DNA from: an uncultured Cardiobacterium sp.
GTDB taxonomy: Bacteria; Pseudomonadota; Gammaproteobacteria; Cardiobacteriales; Cardiobacteriaceae
NCBI RefSeq assembly: GCF_938028185.1
Contig: NZ_CALJAH010000077.1
Coordinates: 1-10,410, forward strand
DNA length: 10,410 nt
Reading direction: 5' to 3'
Part shown: positions 1 through 7,900 of the stretch, one piece after another
Position numbering within the stretch: position 1 is the stretch's first letter
Layout: every line of letters starts with the position of its first letter
Made by a program: the position numbers and the translations under genes
Notes under the pieces: model-generated
The model's database searches: none
Told to the model about the DNA's origin: nothing
Seen by the model: only the letters and a program-made list of their open reading frames with translations

Positions 1-24
1 AGGGGGTCGTTTGGTTGTTGTTTT

Positions 25-1326
25 TTAGTCCTCCGCTGCTTTTTCGCGTTTGTCGGCCAGTGCTTTGAGCATGGTTTTGGTGACGAGGACGACGCCGCCC
101 TGGCTGACGCGGAAGCGTTGTTTGTCCAGTTCGGCATCGACGCCAATTTGCATTCCATCCGGGATGGCGCAGTTGCGGTCGATGATGCAGCGGCGCAGCA
201 CGCAGTTTTTGCCGATGCGTACTTGGGGCAGGACGACGGCGTAGTCGATGTGCGAGCCTTCTGACACCTGGACGCGGTCGAAGATGACGGAGTTGCTGAT
301 TTCGGCATCGGTGATGACGCCGCTGCCGCCGATGAGCGAGTTGTCGATGGTGCGCGCGTGGCTGTGCTTGTAGAAGAATTTGGTCGGCGCGGTTTGTTTG
401 GGCACGGTGCGTATCGGCCAGCTTTCGTCAAACATATCCAGTTGCGGGTATTCGCTGACGAGATCGATGTTGGCGCTCCAGTAGCTGTCGATGGTGCCCA
501 CGTCGCGCCAGTAGATGGTGCCTTGGGTGTTGCGTCCTTTGCTGGATTTTTCGAAGGGATGCGCATAGACGACGCCTTCGCGCACGCCTGCCGGGATGAC
601 GTCTTTGCCGAAGTCGTGCGAGGTTTCCGGGCTGGTCGCTTCGCGCTCAAGGACTTGGTAGAGGTAGTCGGCGTCAAAGACGTAGATGCCCATTGAGGCG
701 AGCGAGGAGCCGGGGCGGTCAGGCATGGCGGGCGGGTCGGCGGGTTTTTCGACGAAGGCTTTGACTTTGAGTTTTTCGTTCACGGCCATGACGCCGAAGG
801 CGGTCGCCTGTTCGCGCGGCACTTCGATGCAGCCGACGGTGGCTTTGGCGCCGCTTGTTATGTGGTCGCGGATCATCTGCATATAGTCCATTTTGTAGAT
901 GTGGTCACCGGCGAGGATGACGACGTATTTGGGCTGGTAGTGGTCTTTCATGATGTGGACGTTTTGCCAGACGGCGTCGGCGGTGCCCCGGTACCAGGTT
1001 TGGTCGTTGAGTTGTTGGCGCGCGGGCAGCATATCGACGAATTGTCCGCGTTCGCGCGGCAGGAAGGACCAGCCGTGCTGGAGGTGGCGCAGGAGCGAGT
1101 GCGCTTCGTATTGGGTGATGACGCCGATTTTGAGCAGGCCGGAGTTGATGCAGTTGGAGAGGGCGAAGTCGATGATGCGGTGGCCGCCGCCGAAGTACAC
1201 CGCCGGTTTGGCGCGCTGGTCGGTGAGTTCAAAGAGGCGGGAGCCGCGTCCGCCGGCAAGGATGAGGACGAGGGTTTCGTTGGCGATTTCGTCTCTGGAC
1301 GGGTAGATGGTTTCTTTCGGTGTCAT
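25..1326 (-). CDS. glgC: Glucose-1-phosphate adenylyltransferase (ADP-glucose pyrophosphorylase)
   Basis: Cytoplasmic enzyme making ADP-glucose and pyrophosphate from ATP and glucose-1-phosphate, the committed step of bacterial glycogen synthesis. The 433 residues compare with 431 in E. coli GlgC and align almost end to end. Visible motifs are the nucleotide-binding loop LAGGRGSRL (23-31), WYRGTADAV (111-119), AGDHIYKMDY with D141 (E. coli D142), FVEKP with K194 (E. coli K195, glucose-1-phosphate site) and YWRDVGT. A C-terminal left-handed beta-helix region covers about 300-433. ATG start: AGGAG (1334-1338) lies 7 bases upstream, inside the end of glgX, and the start overlaps the glgX stop as ATGA, indicating translational coupling. 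At positions equivalent to E. coli activator-site K39 and H46 this protein has Q37 and Y44, while R38 and R50 (E. coli R40, R52) are kept, so activator preference may differ. The identification is secure; the regulatory inference is not. Confidence 0.98.
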   Translation of the reverse strand: MTPKETIYPSRDEIANETLVLILAGGRGSRLFELTDQRAKPAVYFGGGHRIIDFALSNCINSGLLKIGVITQYEAHSLLRHLQHGWSFLPRERGQFVDMLPARQQLNDQTWYRGTADAVWQNVHIMKDHYQPKYVVILAGDHIYKMDYMQMIRDHITSGAKATVGCIEVPREQATAFGVMAVNEKLKVKAFVEKPADPPAMPDRPGSSLASMGIYVFDADYLYQVLEREATSPETSHDFGKDVIPAGVREGVVYAHPFEKSSKGRNTQGTIYWRDVGTIDSYWSANIDLVSEYPQLDMFDESWPIRTVPKQTAPTKFFYKHSHARTIDNSLIGGSGVITDAEISNSVIFDRVQVSEGSHIDYAVVLPQVRIGKNCVLRRCIIDRNCAIPDGMQIGVDAELDKQRFRVSQGGVVLVTKTMLKALADKREKAAED

Positions 1327-3344
1327 GGGTGTGCTCCTGTCAGGGTGTTGGGTTTTGTGCCGTTTTGTGTTTTTTGCAAAACGCTCACGCTCATGTGCGC
1401 AAGGTTGGCCTCACGGGGGTTTGGTTGTTTCAGTCCGTCGCCGAGGAGCGGTTGCCAGTCGCCCGCAGGCAGGATGTAGTGTTGTTCACCCCGGTTTGCG
1501 TTGAACAGAATCAGGTATTTGTCCTGTAATTCCAGTACCAGTGCTTTGCTTGCTTCGTTGTGCCAGTCGGTGTCGCACATGGCTTCGCCGTGTGCGTTGT
1601 ACCAGCGGGCGTTGTCGCTGTGCCACCAGTCGTCGTAGATGCCGTCCGCCGCCAGTTGTTGGCGCAGGGCAATGAGTGCGCGGATGTGCTCGCGCAGTTC
1701 GGGGTGGTCGTGCTGCCAGTCAATCCAGGTGGTGGGGTTGTCCTGGCAGTAGCTGTTGTTGTTGCCGTGCTGGCTGTGGCCGCGTTCGTCGCCGGACAGC
1801 AGCATCGGCACGCCTTGCGCAAGCAGCAGGCTGGCAAGCATGGCTTTGCGGCTGCGCAGTCGTTCGGTCTGGATGGCGGGGTCGTCGCTTTCGCCTTCGA
1901 CGCCGTGGTTCCAGGAGTAGTTGTGGTTGTCGCCGTCGCGGTTGGCTTCGCCGTTGGCTTCGTTGTGTTTGTAACTGTAGGTGACAAGGTCATGCAGGGT
2001 GAAGCCGTCGTGCGCGGTGAGGTAGTTGATGGAGCTGTGGGCTTCGCGCCAGTCGTGGCGGAAGATGTCGTCGCTGCCGCTGATGCGCTGGGCGAGCGCC
2101 CCCAGCCAGCCGTTTTCCCACAGCCAGAAGCCGCGCATATCGTCGCGGAAGCGGCCATTCCATTCGGAGAAGCGCGCCGGGTACTGGCCGAGGTTGTAGC
2201 CGCCGGGGCCGATGTCCCACGGTTCGGCAATCATTTTGATGCCCGCCAGTTCCGGGTCTTGCTGGATGGCGGTGAAGAATCCGGCGCGGGCGTCGAATGC
2301 CGGGGTGCGTCCCAGGGTGGTGCAGAGGTCGAAGCGGAAGCCGTCGATGTGGTATTCGCGCACCCAGTAGCGCAGGCTGTCCAGTACCCATTGCATCACT
2401 TCGGGGTGGGCGAGGTTCACCGCGTTGCCGCAGCCGGTGTGGTTGATGTAGTCGCCGTGGTCGTTCAGCCAGTAGTAGTGCTGGTTGTCGATGCCGCGCT
2501 GGCATAGGGTGGGGCCGTAGATGTCCTGTTCGGCGCTGTGGTTGTAAACCACGTCCAGGATGATTTCGATGCCCGCCCGGTGCAGGGTTTTGACGAGGTG
2601 TTTGAGGTCATCCGCGCTGCCGTAGCGTTTGTCCGGGATGTTGTGCGCATAGACGTTGTAACCCCAGTAGTTGCTCATGCCGCGTTGTTGCAGGTGGATT
2701 TCGTCCAGATGCTGGCTCACCGGCAGGAGTTCTACGGCGGTGATGCCGAGGTTTTTCAGGTAGGCGATGCTCGCCGGGTGCGCCATGCCGGCGAAGGTGC
2801 CGGCGATGTCGCGCGGGATGGCGGGGTTTTGTCGGCTGAAGCCTTTGACGTGCGCCTCGTAGATGATGGTGTTTTTCCACGGGGTGCGTGGCGGCGCGTC
2901 GTCTTCCCAGTCAAAGCGGCTTGCGCCGACGACAATGCTTTTTGGCGCAACGGCGGCGTTGTCGCGCGGGTCGTCGTGATGGTAGTACGCGAGTTCGTCG
3001 GCGTCGCGGTATTGCGGCAGGCGGTCGATGGCTTTGGCGTAGGGGTCAAGCAGCAGTTTGCGGGGGTTAAAGCGGCCACCGCCGTGGTTTTCGCCATCGA
3101 CCCGCCAGCCGTAGTGCTGGCCGACGCCGCTGTCCGCGACGAAAACGTGCCAGATGTCGCCGCTTTTGTGGGCGCGCACGCGGCGTTCTTCGCCGTCGTC
3201 GTCAAAGAGGCAGAGGGTGACGGCAGTCGCGTGGCGGCTCATCAGGGCGTAGTTCACGCCCTGATGGTTGGCGATGGTCATCGGTGTGCTGCCCAACGGG
3301 TACGGTCGTCCGGGGTGGCAGAGCAGCGGCGGTTTGTGTTTCAT
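1323..3344 (-). CDS. glgX: Glycogen debranching enzyme GlgX (GH13 isoamylase-type)
   Basis: Cytoplasmic alpha-1,6-glucosidase that removes short side chains left on phosphorylase-limit glycogen and releases malto-oligosaccharides, which are MalQ substrates. With the ATG start the protein has 673 residues (E. coli GlgX 657). An N-terminal CBM48-type beta domain spans roughly 12-100, followed by the GH13 barrel at about 158-560. Catalytic residues are visible: nucleophile D339 in DGFRFD, acid/base E374 in IAEPWD and D446 in TAHDG, matching the spacing of E. coli D336/E371/D443. Region I reads DVVYNH near 264-269. The ATG at 3344 overlaps the upstream stop as TGATG; a GTG one codon earlier (3347) is an equally possible start, and GGAG lies 10 bases upstream of the ATG and 7 upstream of the GTG. 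The end overlaps the glgC start. The gene lies in one operon with malQ-glgB and glgC and appears intact. Confidence 0.97.
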   Translation of the reverse strand: MKHKPPLLCHPGRPYPLGSTPMTIANHQGVNYALMSRHATAVTLCLFDDDGEERRVRAHKSGDIWHVFVADSGVGQHYGWRVDGENHGGGRFNPRKLLLDPYAKAIDRLPQYRDADELAYYHHDDPRDNAAVAPKSIVVGASRFDWEDDAPPRTPWKNTIIYEAHVKGFSRQNPAIPRDIAGTFAGMAHPASIAYLKNLGITAVELLPVSQHLDEIHLQQRGMSNYWGYNVYAHNIPDKRYGSADDLKHLVKTLHRAGIEIILDVVYNHSAEQDIYGPTLCQRGIDNQHYYWLNDHGDYINHTGCGNAVNLAHPEVMQWVLDSLRYWVREYHIDGFRFDLCTTLGRTPAFDARAGFFTAIQQDPELAGIKMIAEPWDIGPGGYNLGQYPARFSEWNGRFRDDMRGFWLWENGWLGALAQRISGSDDIFRHDWREAHSSINYLTAHDGFTLHDLVTYSYKHNEANGEANRDGDNHNYSWNHGVEGESDDPAIQTERLRSRKAMLASLLLAQGVPMLLSGDERGHSQHGNNNSYCQDNPTTWIDWQHDHPELREHIRALIALRQQLAADGIYDDWWHSDNARWYNAHGEAMCDTDWHNEASKALVLELQDKYLILFNANRGEQHYILPAGDWQPLLGDGLKQPNPREANLAHMSVSVLQKTQNGTKPNTLTGAHP

Positions 3345-6300
3345 CACGCGCCTGCTCCGCTGGTGTCGAGCGCGAGGTAGATGGTCGCGAGCGGCGGCAG
3401 GGTGAGGTTGAGCGACTGGGGCTTGCCGTGGCTGCCGACGCTTTCGGTATGGACGGTTTTGCCGCCGCTCATGCCGCTGCCGTTGTACTGCGCGTCGTCG
3501 GAGTTCAAGATTTCGTGGTAGGTGCCTGCCTGGCTGACGCCGATGCGGTAGTTTTCGCGCGGGACGGGGGTGAAGTTGCTGATGATGATGACCGGGTTGC
3601 CTTTGCCGTCGTGGCGGGCGAAGGCGACCACGGATTGTTCGGCGTCATCGACAACGAGCCATTCAAAGCCTTCGGGCTGGCAGTCCTGTTTCCACAGTGC
3701 CGGGTGGTCGCGGTAGGCGTGGTTGAGGTCGCGTACCCATTTTTGTACGCCTTCGTGCCAGCCGCCGTATTCGGGGTCAAGCAGGTGCCAGTCGAGGCTT
3801 TCTTCGTAGTTCCATTCGCGCCCCTGGGCAAATTCGCAGCCCATGAACAGCAGTTTTTTGCCGGGGTAGCCCCACATATAGCCGTAGTAGGCGCGCAGGT
3901 TGGCGAATTTTTGCCAGCAGTCGCCCGGCATTTTCGAGAGCAGCGAGCCTTTGCCATGTACGACTTCGTCATGCGAGATGGGCAGGACGAAGTGTTCGCT
4001 GTACTGGTAAATCATGCCGAAGGTGAGCAGGTTGTGGTGGTATTTGCGGTGTACCGGCTCTTCGCGCATATAGCGCAGGGTGTCGTTCATCCAGCCCATG
4101 TTCCATTTGAACTGGAAGCCGAGGCCGCCGATTTCGGTGGGGTGGCTGACGCCGGTGAAGGCGGTGCTTTCTTCGGCGATGGAGACGGCACCGCGCTGTT
4201 CGTTTTGCAGGATGGCGTTGGTGCGTTGCAGGAAGTTGATGGCTTCGAGGTTTTCGCGCCCGCCGTACTGGTTCGGCACCCATTCGCCTTCTTTGCGCGA
4301 GTAGTCGCGGTAAATCATCGAGGCGACGGCATCAACGCGCAGACCGTCCACGCCGTAGTGTTCAACCCAGTAGAGCGCGTTGCCGGTGAGGAAGTTGCGT
4401 ACTTCGTGGCGGCCAAAGTTGTAGATGAGGGTATTCCAGTCCTGATGGTAGCCTTCGCGCGGGTCGGCGTGTTCGTAGAGCGGGGTGCCGTCGAAGCGGA
4501 CGAGGCCGTATTCGTCCGTGGGGAAGTGGCCGACGACCCAGTCAAGCAGGACGTAGATGCCTGCCTGGTGCGCCTTGCGGATGAAGTCGCACAGCGCTTG
4601 CGGGCTGCCGTAGCGGCTGGTCGGTGCGTAGAGGCCAAGCGGCTGGTAGCCCCAGGAGCCGTCAAAGGGAAATTCGGACAGCGGCAGCAGTTCGATATGG
4701 GTAAAGCCCATTTCCTTGACGTAGCTGATGAGTTCGTCGCCGAGTTGTTCGTAGTCGAGCCAGTAGTTGTTTTCCGGGTTGCGCCGCCATGAGCCGAGGT
4801 GGACTTCGTAGATGCTGATGGGCGCGTCGATGCCGTTGGCAGCGATGCGCTCAGGGTTGTAGGGTTGTTTTTCCGGCAGGCGGACGACTTTCGAGGCGGT
4901 CTCCGGCCGCATTTGCGCGGCAAAGGCATACGGGTCGGACTTGAGGCGGATGTTGCCGTTGGCGTCCAGGATTTCGTATTTGTAGAGCGCGCCTTCTTCA
5001 AGGTTGGGGACGAAGATATCCCAGATGCCGCTTTGCGGGTGGAAGCGCATGACATGGCGGCGGCCATCCCAGAAGTTGAAGTCGCCGACGACGGAGACGC
5101 GCCGCGCGTTCGGCGCCCAGACGCTGAAATTGACGCCGGAAACGCCGTCGCCGTGCTGCATCAGGTGCGCGCCGAATTTTTCGTACGGGCGCAGGTGCGT
5201 GCCTTCGGCGAGCAGCCAGTTGTCGAAATCTTGCAGGGTCGAGGTGAAGCGGTAGGTGTCTTCAATAATGTATTTGTCCGCGCCGTACTGCACTTCGAGC
5301 AGGTAATGCAGGCGCGGGTCGGCATTGAGCGTGGCGATGAAAAAGCCGCGTTCGTCCAGCACGCTCATCTCCGCCAGCGGCTTCTTGCCGTCTTTGGCAA
5401 GCACGCGCACCGCGTCCGCCCCCGGCAGCAGCACGCGGATAATCACGCCGCTGCCGCTTTCATGCGGCCCCAGGTATGAGAACGGGTCGGCAAAGGTGCC
5501 AGCAAAAAGCTGGTCTATCAGGTATTTATCAACGGATGTCACTTCTACTCCTCCTATCAGTGTGGCAACAGATGCGGGTACGACCACCGCCGTGGGCTGG
5601 CGCTCGCGGACGTGGGCGCGGGTGGCAACGATATGGCGCAGCATCGCGTGCAATTGCGGGTCTTTGCCCATCGCCGCGATGTCCTCCGGCAGGCGGTAAC
5701 GCCAGTTCGGATACGCGTTGGCAATACCGGGAATATTGAACGAGGCGGTAATCGGCAACAGGTTTTCCGGCTGGATGGCAAACAGCTTGCTGCGGCTCAT
5801 CGCGACAAAGCGGTGCAGCGCCAGCACAATCGCATGGTCCAGCACCTCGCCGTCGTGGCTCGCGTCCAGCACGTCCGCTTGCCTGAGCGCCGCGAGAATC
5901 TGCTGCTTGCGCTCCCGCCGCTGCGCCAGCAACTGCTGGTACTGCGCCGGGGTCTCAAAGACGCCCAGCCCGTTCATCGTCTCGATGTCGTTGTTCGTCC
6001 AGAAACCCAACAGCGGCGCGAGGTCATGCGTACTGACCACGGCGAGCGCCTGATCGTGGTAATACTCCGGCATCCAGTAATTGCCGTCGTTGTGGTTGAA
6101 ATACATCACGCTGTACGAATAGACGGCGTACTCACGCAGCGCGCGGCGCATCTCCTCCGGCACAATGCCCAAATCCTCACCGACCACCACACAGCGTTCA
6201 CGGTGGCTCTCCAGCGACAAAATCGCCATCAAATCGGCAATCGGATAACGCACATAGGCGCCAAAATTGGCGCTGTTGCCATAAGCAATCCACCAAAGGC

Positions 6301-7678
6301 GACAAAGCGCCATCACATGATCAATGCGCAAAATGCCATAGACGCGCATATTGGCGCGCAACATCTCGATAAACACGCGATAACCGCTGCGCTTCAACCG
6401 TTGCGGATGCAGCGGCGGCAAATTCCAGTTCTGCCCGGCAGGGCCCAGTTCGTCCGGCGGCGCGCCAATCGACACCTGCAAACAGTACATCTCGCGGTGA
6501 ATCCATGTATCCGCGCCGCCGCGCGACACGCCAACCGCCAAATCACCATACAGCCGCAGCGCCATCCCCGCCTCATGACAGGCCATGCGCACCAAATCCA
6601 GCTGCTCCGCCATCACCCATTGCAGCCACATATAAAAACGGATATCCGCCTCGTGCGACACCGCAAACGCCTGCACCGCCGCACTGTCCGGGTAACGGTA
6701 CGCCTCCGGCCAGCCGAGCCAACCGACCGTATCCTCACTGAACGGAATCGACGCGGTCTGCGCATAAAAATGATGATCAAGCGACTCAAACGTCGCAAAC
6801 AGCCGCAATTCCCGCCCGCCTCGGTGGACAAACTCCTCAAACGTCCCGCGTGCGGCGACAAACGCCTCCTGCGAGACAAAATCATGAAAAATCAGGCGTA
6901 GCGCGCGCATCTTCAGCGCCATTACCTGCGCATAATCGACCCAGTCGGCCTCGCGCAACCGCGAAAGCACCGCCTGCGTCTCCGCATCCGAAAACCACGC
7001 CTGCGCCGACGGCGACGTCTGAAACAACTGCATCCCGCCGACATCAATATAAATCGGGTTCAACCAGCGCCGCGACGACGGACTATAAGGACTCGCCCAA
7101 TTGGGCCGCGACGAAAACAGCGCGTGCAGCGGATTGATGCCGAGAAAATCAATCCCGTCCTCGCCAAAATCCATCGCCAGACGGCGCAAATCGCCCAAAT
7201 CACCAATGCCCCAGTTAAACGCCGAACGCAGACTGTACACCTGCACATTCATCCCGCTTAACCGCTCGCCCTGACGCAACATCTCCGGCTGATACACCTG
7301 CTTCGGCGCCACAATCACCAGACAGCGCCGCATCTGGTGCGCGCCGTGCAACTCCAGCGTGTAATACCCCGGCGGCAGCGGCGGCAACTCAATCCGCTCG
7401 CCCTCCATCATCACAAACGAATACGGCAGACTGTTGCCCTTCTCATCGAGCAAATACGCGGCGGCACAGCGCGACAATACCCCGCCCACCGGCAACAGCG
7501 ACACCATCTCCGGCGCAATATTGAACACCTCGTCAAAATCGGCGACAAACGGCTGGCCGGGCGCGGTCAAAATCGCCGCGAGCGAGGACAAAACCTCATC
7601 AGGCACGCGGACATAACTGCCATCGGCAGCAAAAAAATCCGCCTCAATCCCTAACAACCTGAACTGCTCGCTGTTCAT
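3344..7678 (-). CDS. malQ-glgB: MalQ-GlgB fusion: 4-alpha-glucanotransferase joined to 1,4-alpha-glucan branching enzyme
   Basis: One 1444-residue frame encodes two normally separate enzymes. Residues 1 to about 693 are an E. coli-type MalQ (amylomaltase, GH77, disproportionating malto-oligosaccharides), with an N-terminal beta region and PSSRRWLNPIYID. The MalQ catalytic set is D453 (LRIDHVM), E501 (GEDLG) and D552 (STHDLAP). Residues 713-1444 are a complete GlgB (GH13, alpha-1,6 branching): N1 domain with FADPFSYLG, CBM48 (FSVWAPNARRVSVVGDFN, about 830-925), barrel from about 950, nucleophile D1116 (GLRVDAV), E1169 (AEES) and D1237 (SHDEVVHG), and a C-terminal beta domain ending LPPLATIYLALD. 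Catalytic spacings equal those of E. coli GlgB D405/E458/D526. About 20 residues (694-712) match neither family and look like translated intergenic spacer. The ATG at 7678 has AGGAG 8 bases upstream (7687-7691); a 22-codon upstream extension to 7744 lacks family similarity. An internal RBS and GTG at 5542 could yield GlgB alone (732 residues; E. coli 728). It could also be two genes merged by a one-base error. Confidence 0.93.
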   Translation of the reverse strand: MNSEQFRLLGIEADFFAADGSYVRVPDEVLSSLAAILTAPGQPFVADFDEVFNIAPEMVSLLPVGGVLSRCAAAYLLDEKGNSLPYSFVMMEGERIELPPLPPGYYTLELHGAHQMRRCLVIVAPKQVYQPEMLRQGERLSGMNVQVYSLRSAFNWGIGDLGDLRRLAMDFGEDGIDFLGINPLHALFSSRPNWASPYSPSSRRWLNPIYIDVGGMQLFQTSPSAQAWFSDAETQAVLSRLREADWVDYAQVMALKMRALRLIFHDFVSQEAFVAARGTFEEFVHRGGRELRLFATFESLDHHFYAQTASIPFSEDTVGWLGWPEAYRYPDSAAVQAFAVSHEADIRFYMWLQWVMAEQLDLVRMACHEAGMALRLYGDLAVGVSRGGADTWIHREMYCLQVSIGAPPDELGPAGQNWNLPPLHPQRLKRSGYRVFIEMLRANMRVYGILRIDHVMALCRLWWIAYGNSANFGAYVRYPIADLMAILSLESHRERCVVVGEDLGIVPEEMRRALREYAVYSYSVMYFNHNDGNYWMPEYYHDQALAVVSTHDLAPLLGFWTNNDIETMNGLGVFETPAQYQQLLAQRRERKQQILAALRQADVLDASHDGEVLDHAIVLALHRFVAMSRSKLFAIQPENLLPITASFNIPGIANAYPNWRYRLPEDIAAMGKDPQLHAMLRHIVATRAHVRERQPTAVVVPASVATLIGGVEVTSVDKYLIDQLFAGTFADPFSYLGPHESGSGVIIRVLLPGADAVRVLAKDGKKPLAEMSVLDERGFFIATLNADPRLHYLLEVQYGADKYIIEDTYRFTSTLQDFDNWLLAEGTHLRPYEKFGAHLMQHGDGVSGVNFSVWAPNARRVSVVGDFNFWDGRRHVMRFHPQSGIWDIFVPNLEEGALYKYEILDANGNIRLKSDPYAFAAQMRPETASKVVRLPEKQPYNPERIAANGIDAPISIYEVHLGSWRRNPENNYWLDYEQLGDELISYVKEMGFTHIELLPLSEFPFDGSWGYQPLGLYAPTSRYGSPQALCDFIRKAHQAGIYVLLDWVVGHFPTDEYGLVRFDGTPLYEHADPREGYHQDWNTLIYNFGRHEVRNFLTGNALYWVEHYGVDGLRVDAVASMIYRDYSRKEGEWVPNQYGGRENLEAINFLQRTNAILQNEQRGAVSIAEESTAFTGVSHPTEIGGLGFQFKWNMGWMNDTLRYMREEPVHRKYHHNLLTFGMIYQYSEHFVLPISHDEVVHGKGSLLSKMPGDCWQKFANLRAYYGYMWGYPGKKLLFMGCEFAQGREWNYEESLDWHLLDPEYGGWHEGVQKWVRDLNHAYRDHPALWKQDCQPEGFEWLVVDDAEQSVVAFARHDGKGNPVIIISNFTPVPRENYRIGVSQAGTYHEILNSDDAQYNGSGMSGGKTVHTESVGSHGKPQSLNLTLPPLATIYLALDTSGAGA
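5540..5559 (-). promoter_or_regulatory. Internal ribosome binding site and GTG start for free-standing GlgB, with out-of-frame tandem stops
   Basis: On the coding strand AGGAGGAG (5555-5548) is followed after 5 bases by GTG (5542-5540), which is codon 713 of the fused frame. Measured from AGGAGG the spacing is 7 bases, near ideal. The protein read from this GTG starts MTSVDKYLIDQLFAG and aligns within one residue with the start of E. coli GlgB, so its position is not arbitrary. In a different frame from malQ, TGA (5559-5557) and TAG (5556-5554) sit back to back and overlap the Shine-Dalgarno, as if they were the former malQ stop. Rare-looking codons ACA, ATA, GGA, GTA in the fused frame here fit a translated spacer. 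Internal initiation is inferred; nothing shows that it occurs. Confidence 0.7.
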
Positions 7679-7693
7679 TACCAACACTCCTGC

Positions 7694-7717
7694 ACAGAAC
7701 TTCTGTTGAAGAACTGT
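7694..7717. repeat. Imperfect inverted repeat in the malQ-glgB leader, next to its RBS
   Basis: Arms ACAGAACTTC (7694-7703) and GAAGAACTGT (7708-7717) are inverted copies except for a central AA/AA pair, separated by TGTT. On the transcribed strand this gives two 4-bp stems flanking a UU/UU internal loop, with a 4-base loop, ending 2 bases upstream of the AGGAG of malQ (7687-7691). It could be an operator for a dimeric repressor or activator, or an RNA hairpin affecting translation. I recognise no named binding site in it, and chance in this AT-rich stretch is possible. Confidence 0.4.
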
Positions 7718-7762
7718 TAAATTAACATGAGAGCAACTTAACACACCTGACTGTAAAAAGAC

Positions 7763-7790
7763 ACATTAAAACACATCATGCTGATTTCAA
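7763..7790 (-). promoter_or_regulatory. Candidate sigma70 promoter for the glycogen operon
   Basis: On the minus strand TTGAAA (7790-7785) and TAATGT (7768-7763) are separated by 16 bases. This would place a transcript start around 7756 and give a leader of roughly 80 bases containing the inverted repeat and malQ RBS. The boxes are a moderate match and other AT-rich hexamers nearby (for example around 7720) could serve instead. No clear CRP or MalT-type site was seen. Confidence 0.35.
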
Positions 7791-7871
7791 AGCCAATAAA
7801 AAACCACAAAAGACGTGAGAAAATGCACAAAATCGCAGCAGAAAACGCCGCCATGCAAAAAACAAAACCAA

Positions 7872-7900
7872 TTGGCAACCTTTTGGCAAGAAGCTAGAAT
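7872..7900 (+). promoter_or_regulatory. Sigma70-type promoter of argS
   Basis: TTGGCA (7872-7877) and TAGAAT (7895-7900) are separated by 17 bases, a near-consensus arrangement. Transcription would begin about 7907, leaving a leader of about 35 bases before the argS GTG. A second TTGGCA at 7883-7888 is too close to this -10 box to be its partner. The position fits the divergent layout: it faces away from the glycogen operon and does not overlap its proposed promoter. Confidence 0.65.

Noticed and set aside
1..24. Possible terminator or next gene after glgC
   Set aside because: Too short to judge; no hairpin is visible and the operon probably continues past the edge.
3284..4792. 502-codon open frame on the plus strand, antisense to glgB
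   Set aside because: It is the complement of well-conserved glgB codons in GC-rich DNA, is dominated by Val/Ala/Phe, and has no recognisable domain or convincing RBS.
5612..6901. 429-codon open frame on the plus strand, antisense to malQ
   Set aside because: Arg/His/Gln-rich composition typical of a shadow frame; the opposite strand encodes conserved GH77 motifs.
7011..7023. Partial resemblance to a Neisseria-type DNA uptake sequence (GACGTCTGAA)
   Set aside because: One imperfect copy within malQ codons; no other good copies and no paired inverted copies.
7679..7744. 22-codon upstream extension of malQ (start at 7744)
   Set aside because: The extension resembles no MalQ, covers the leader dyad, and the ATG at 7678 has a well-placed AGGAG.
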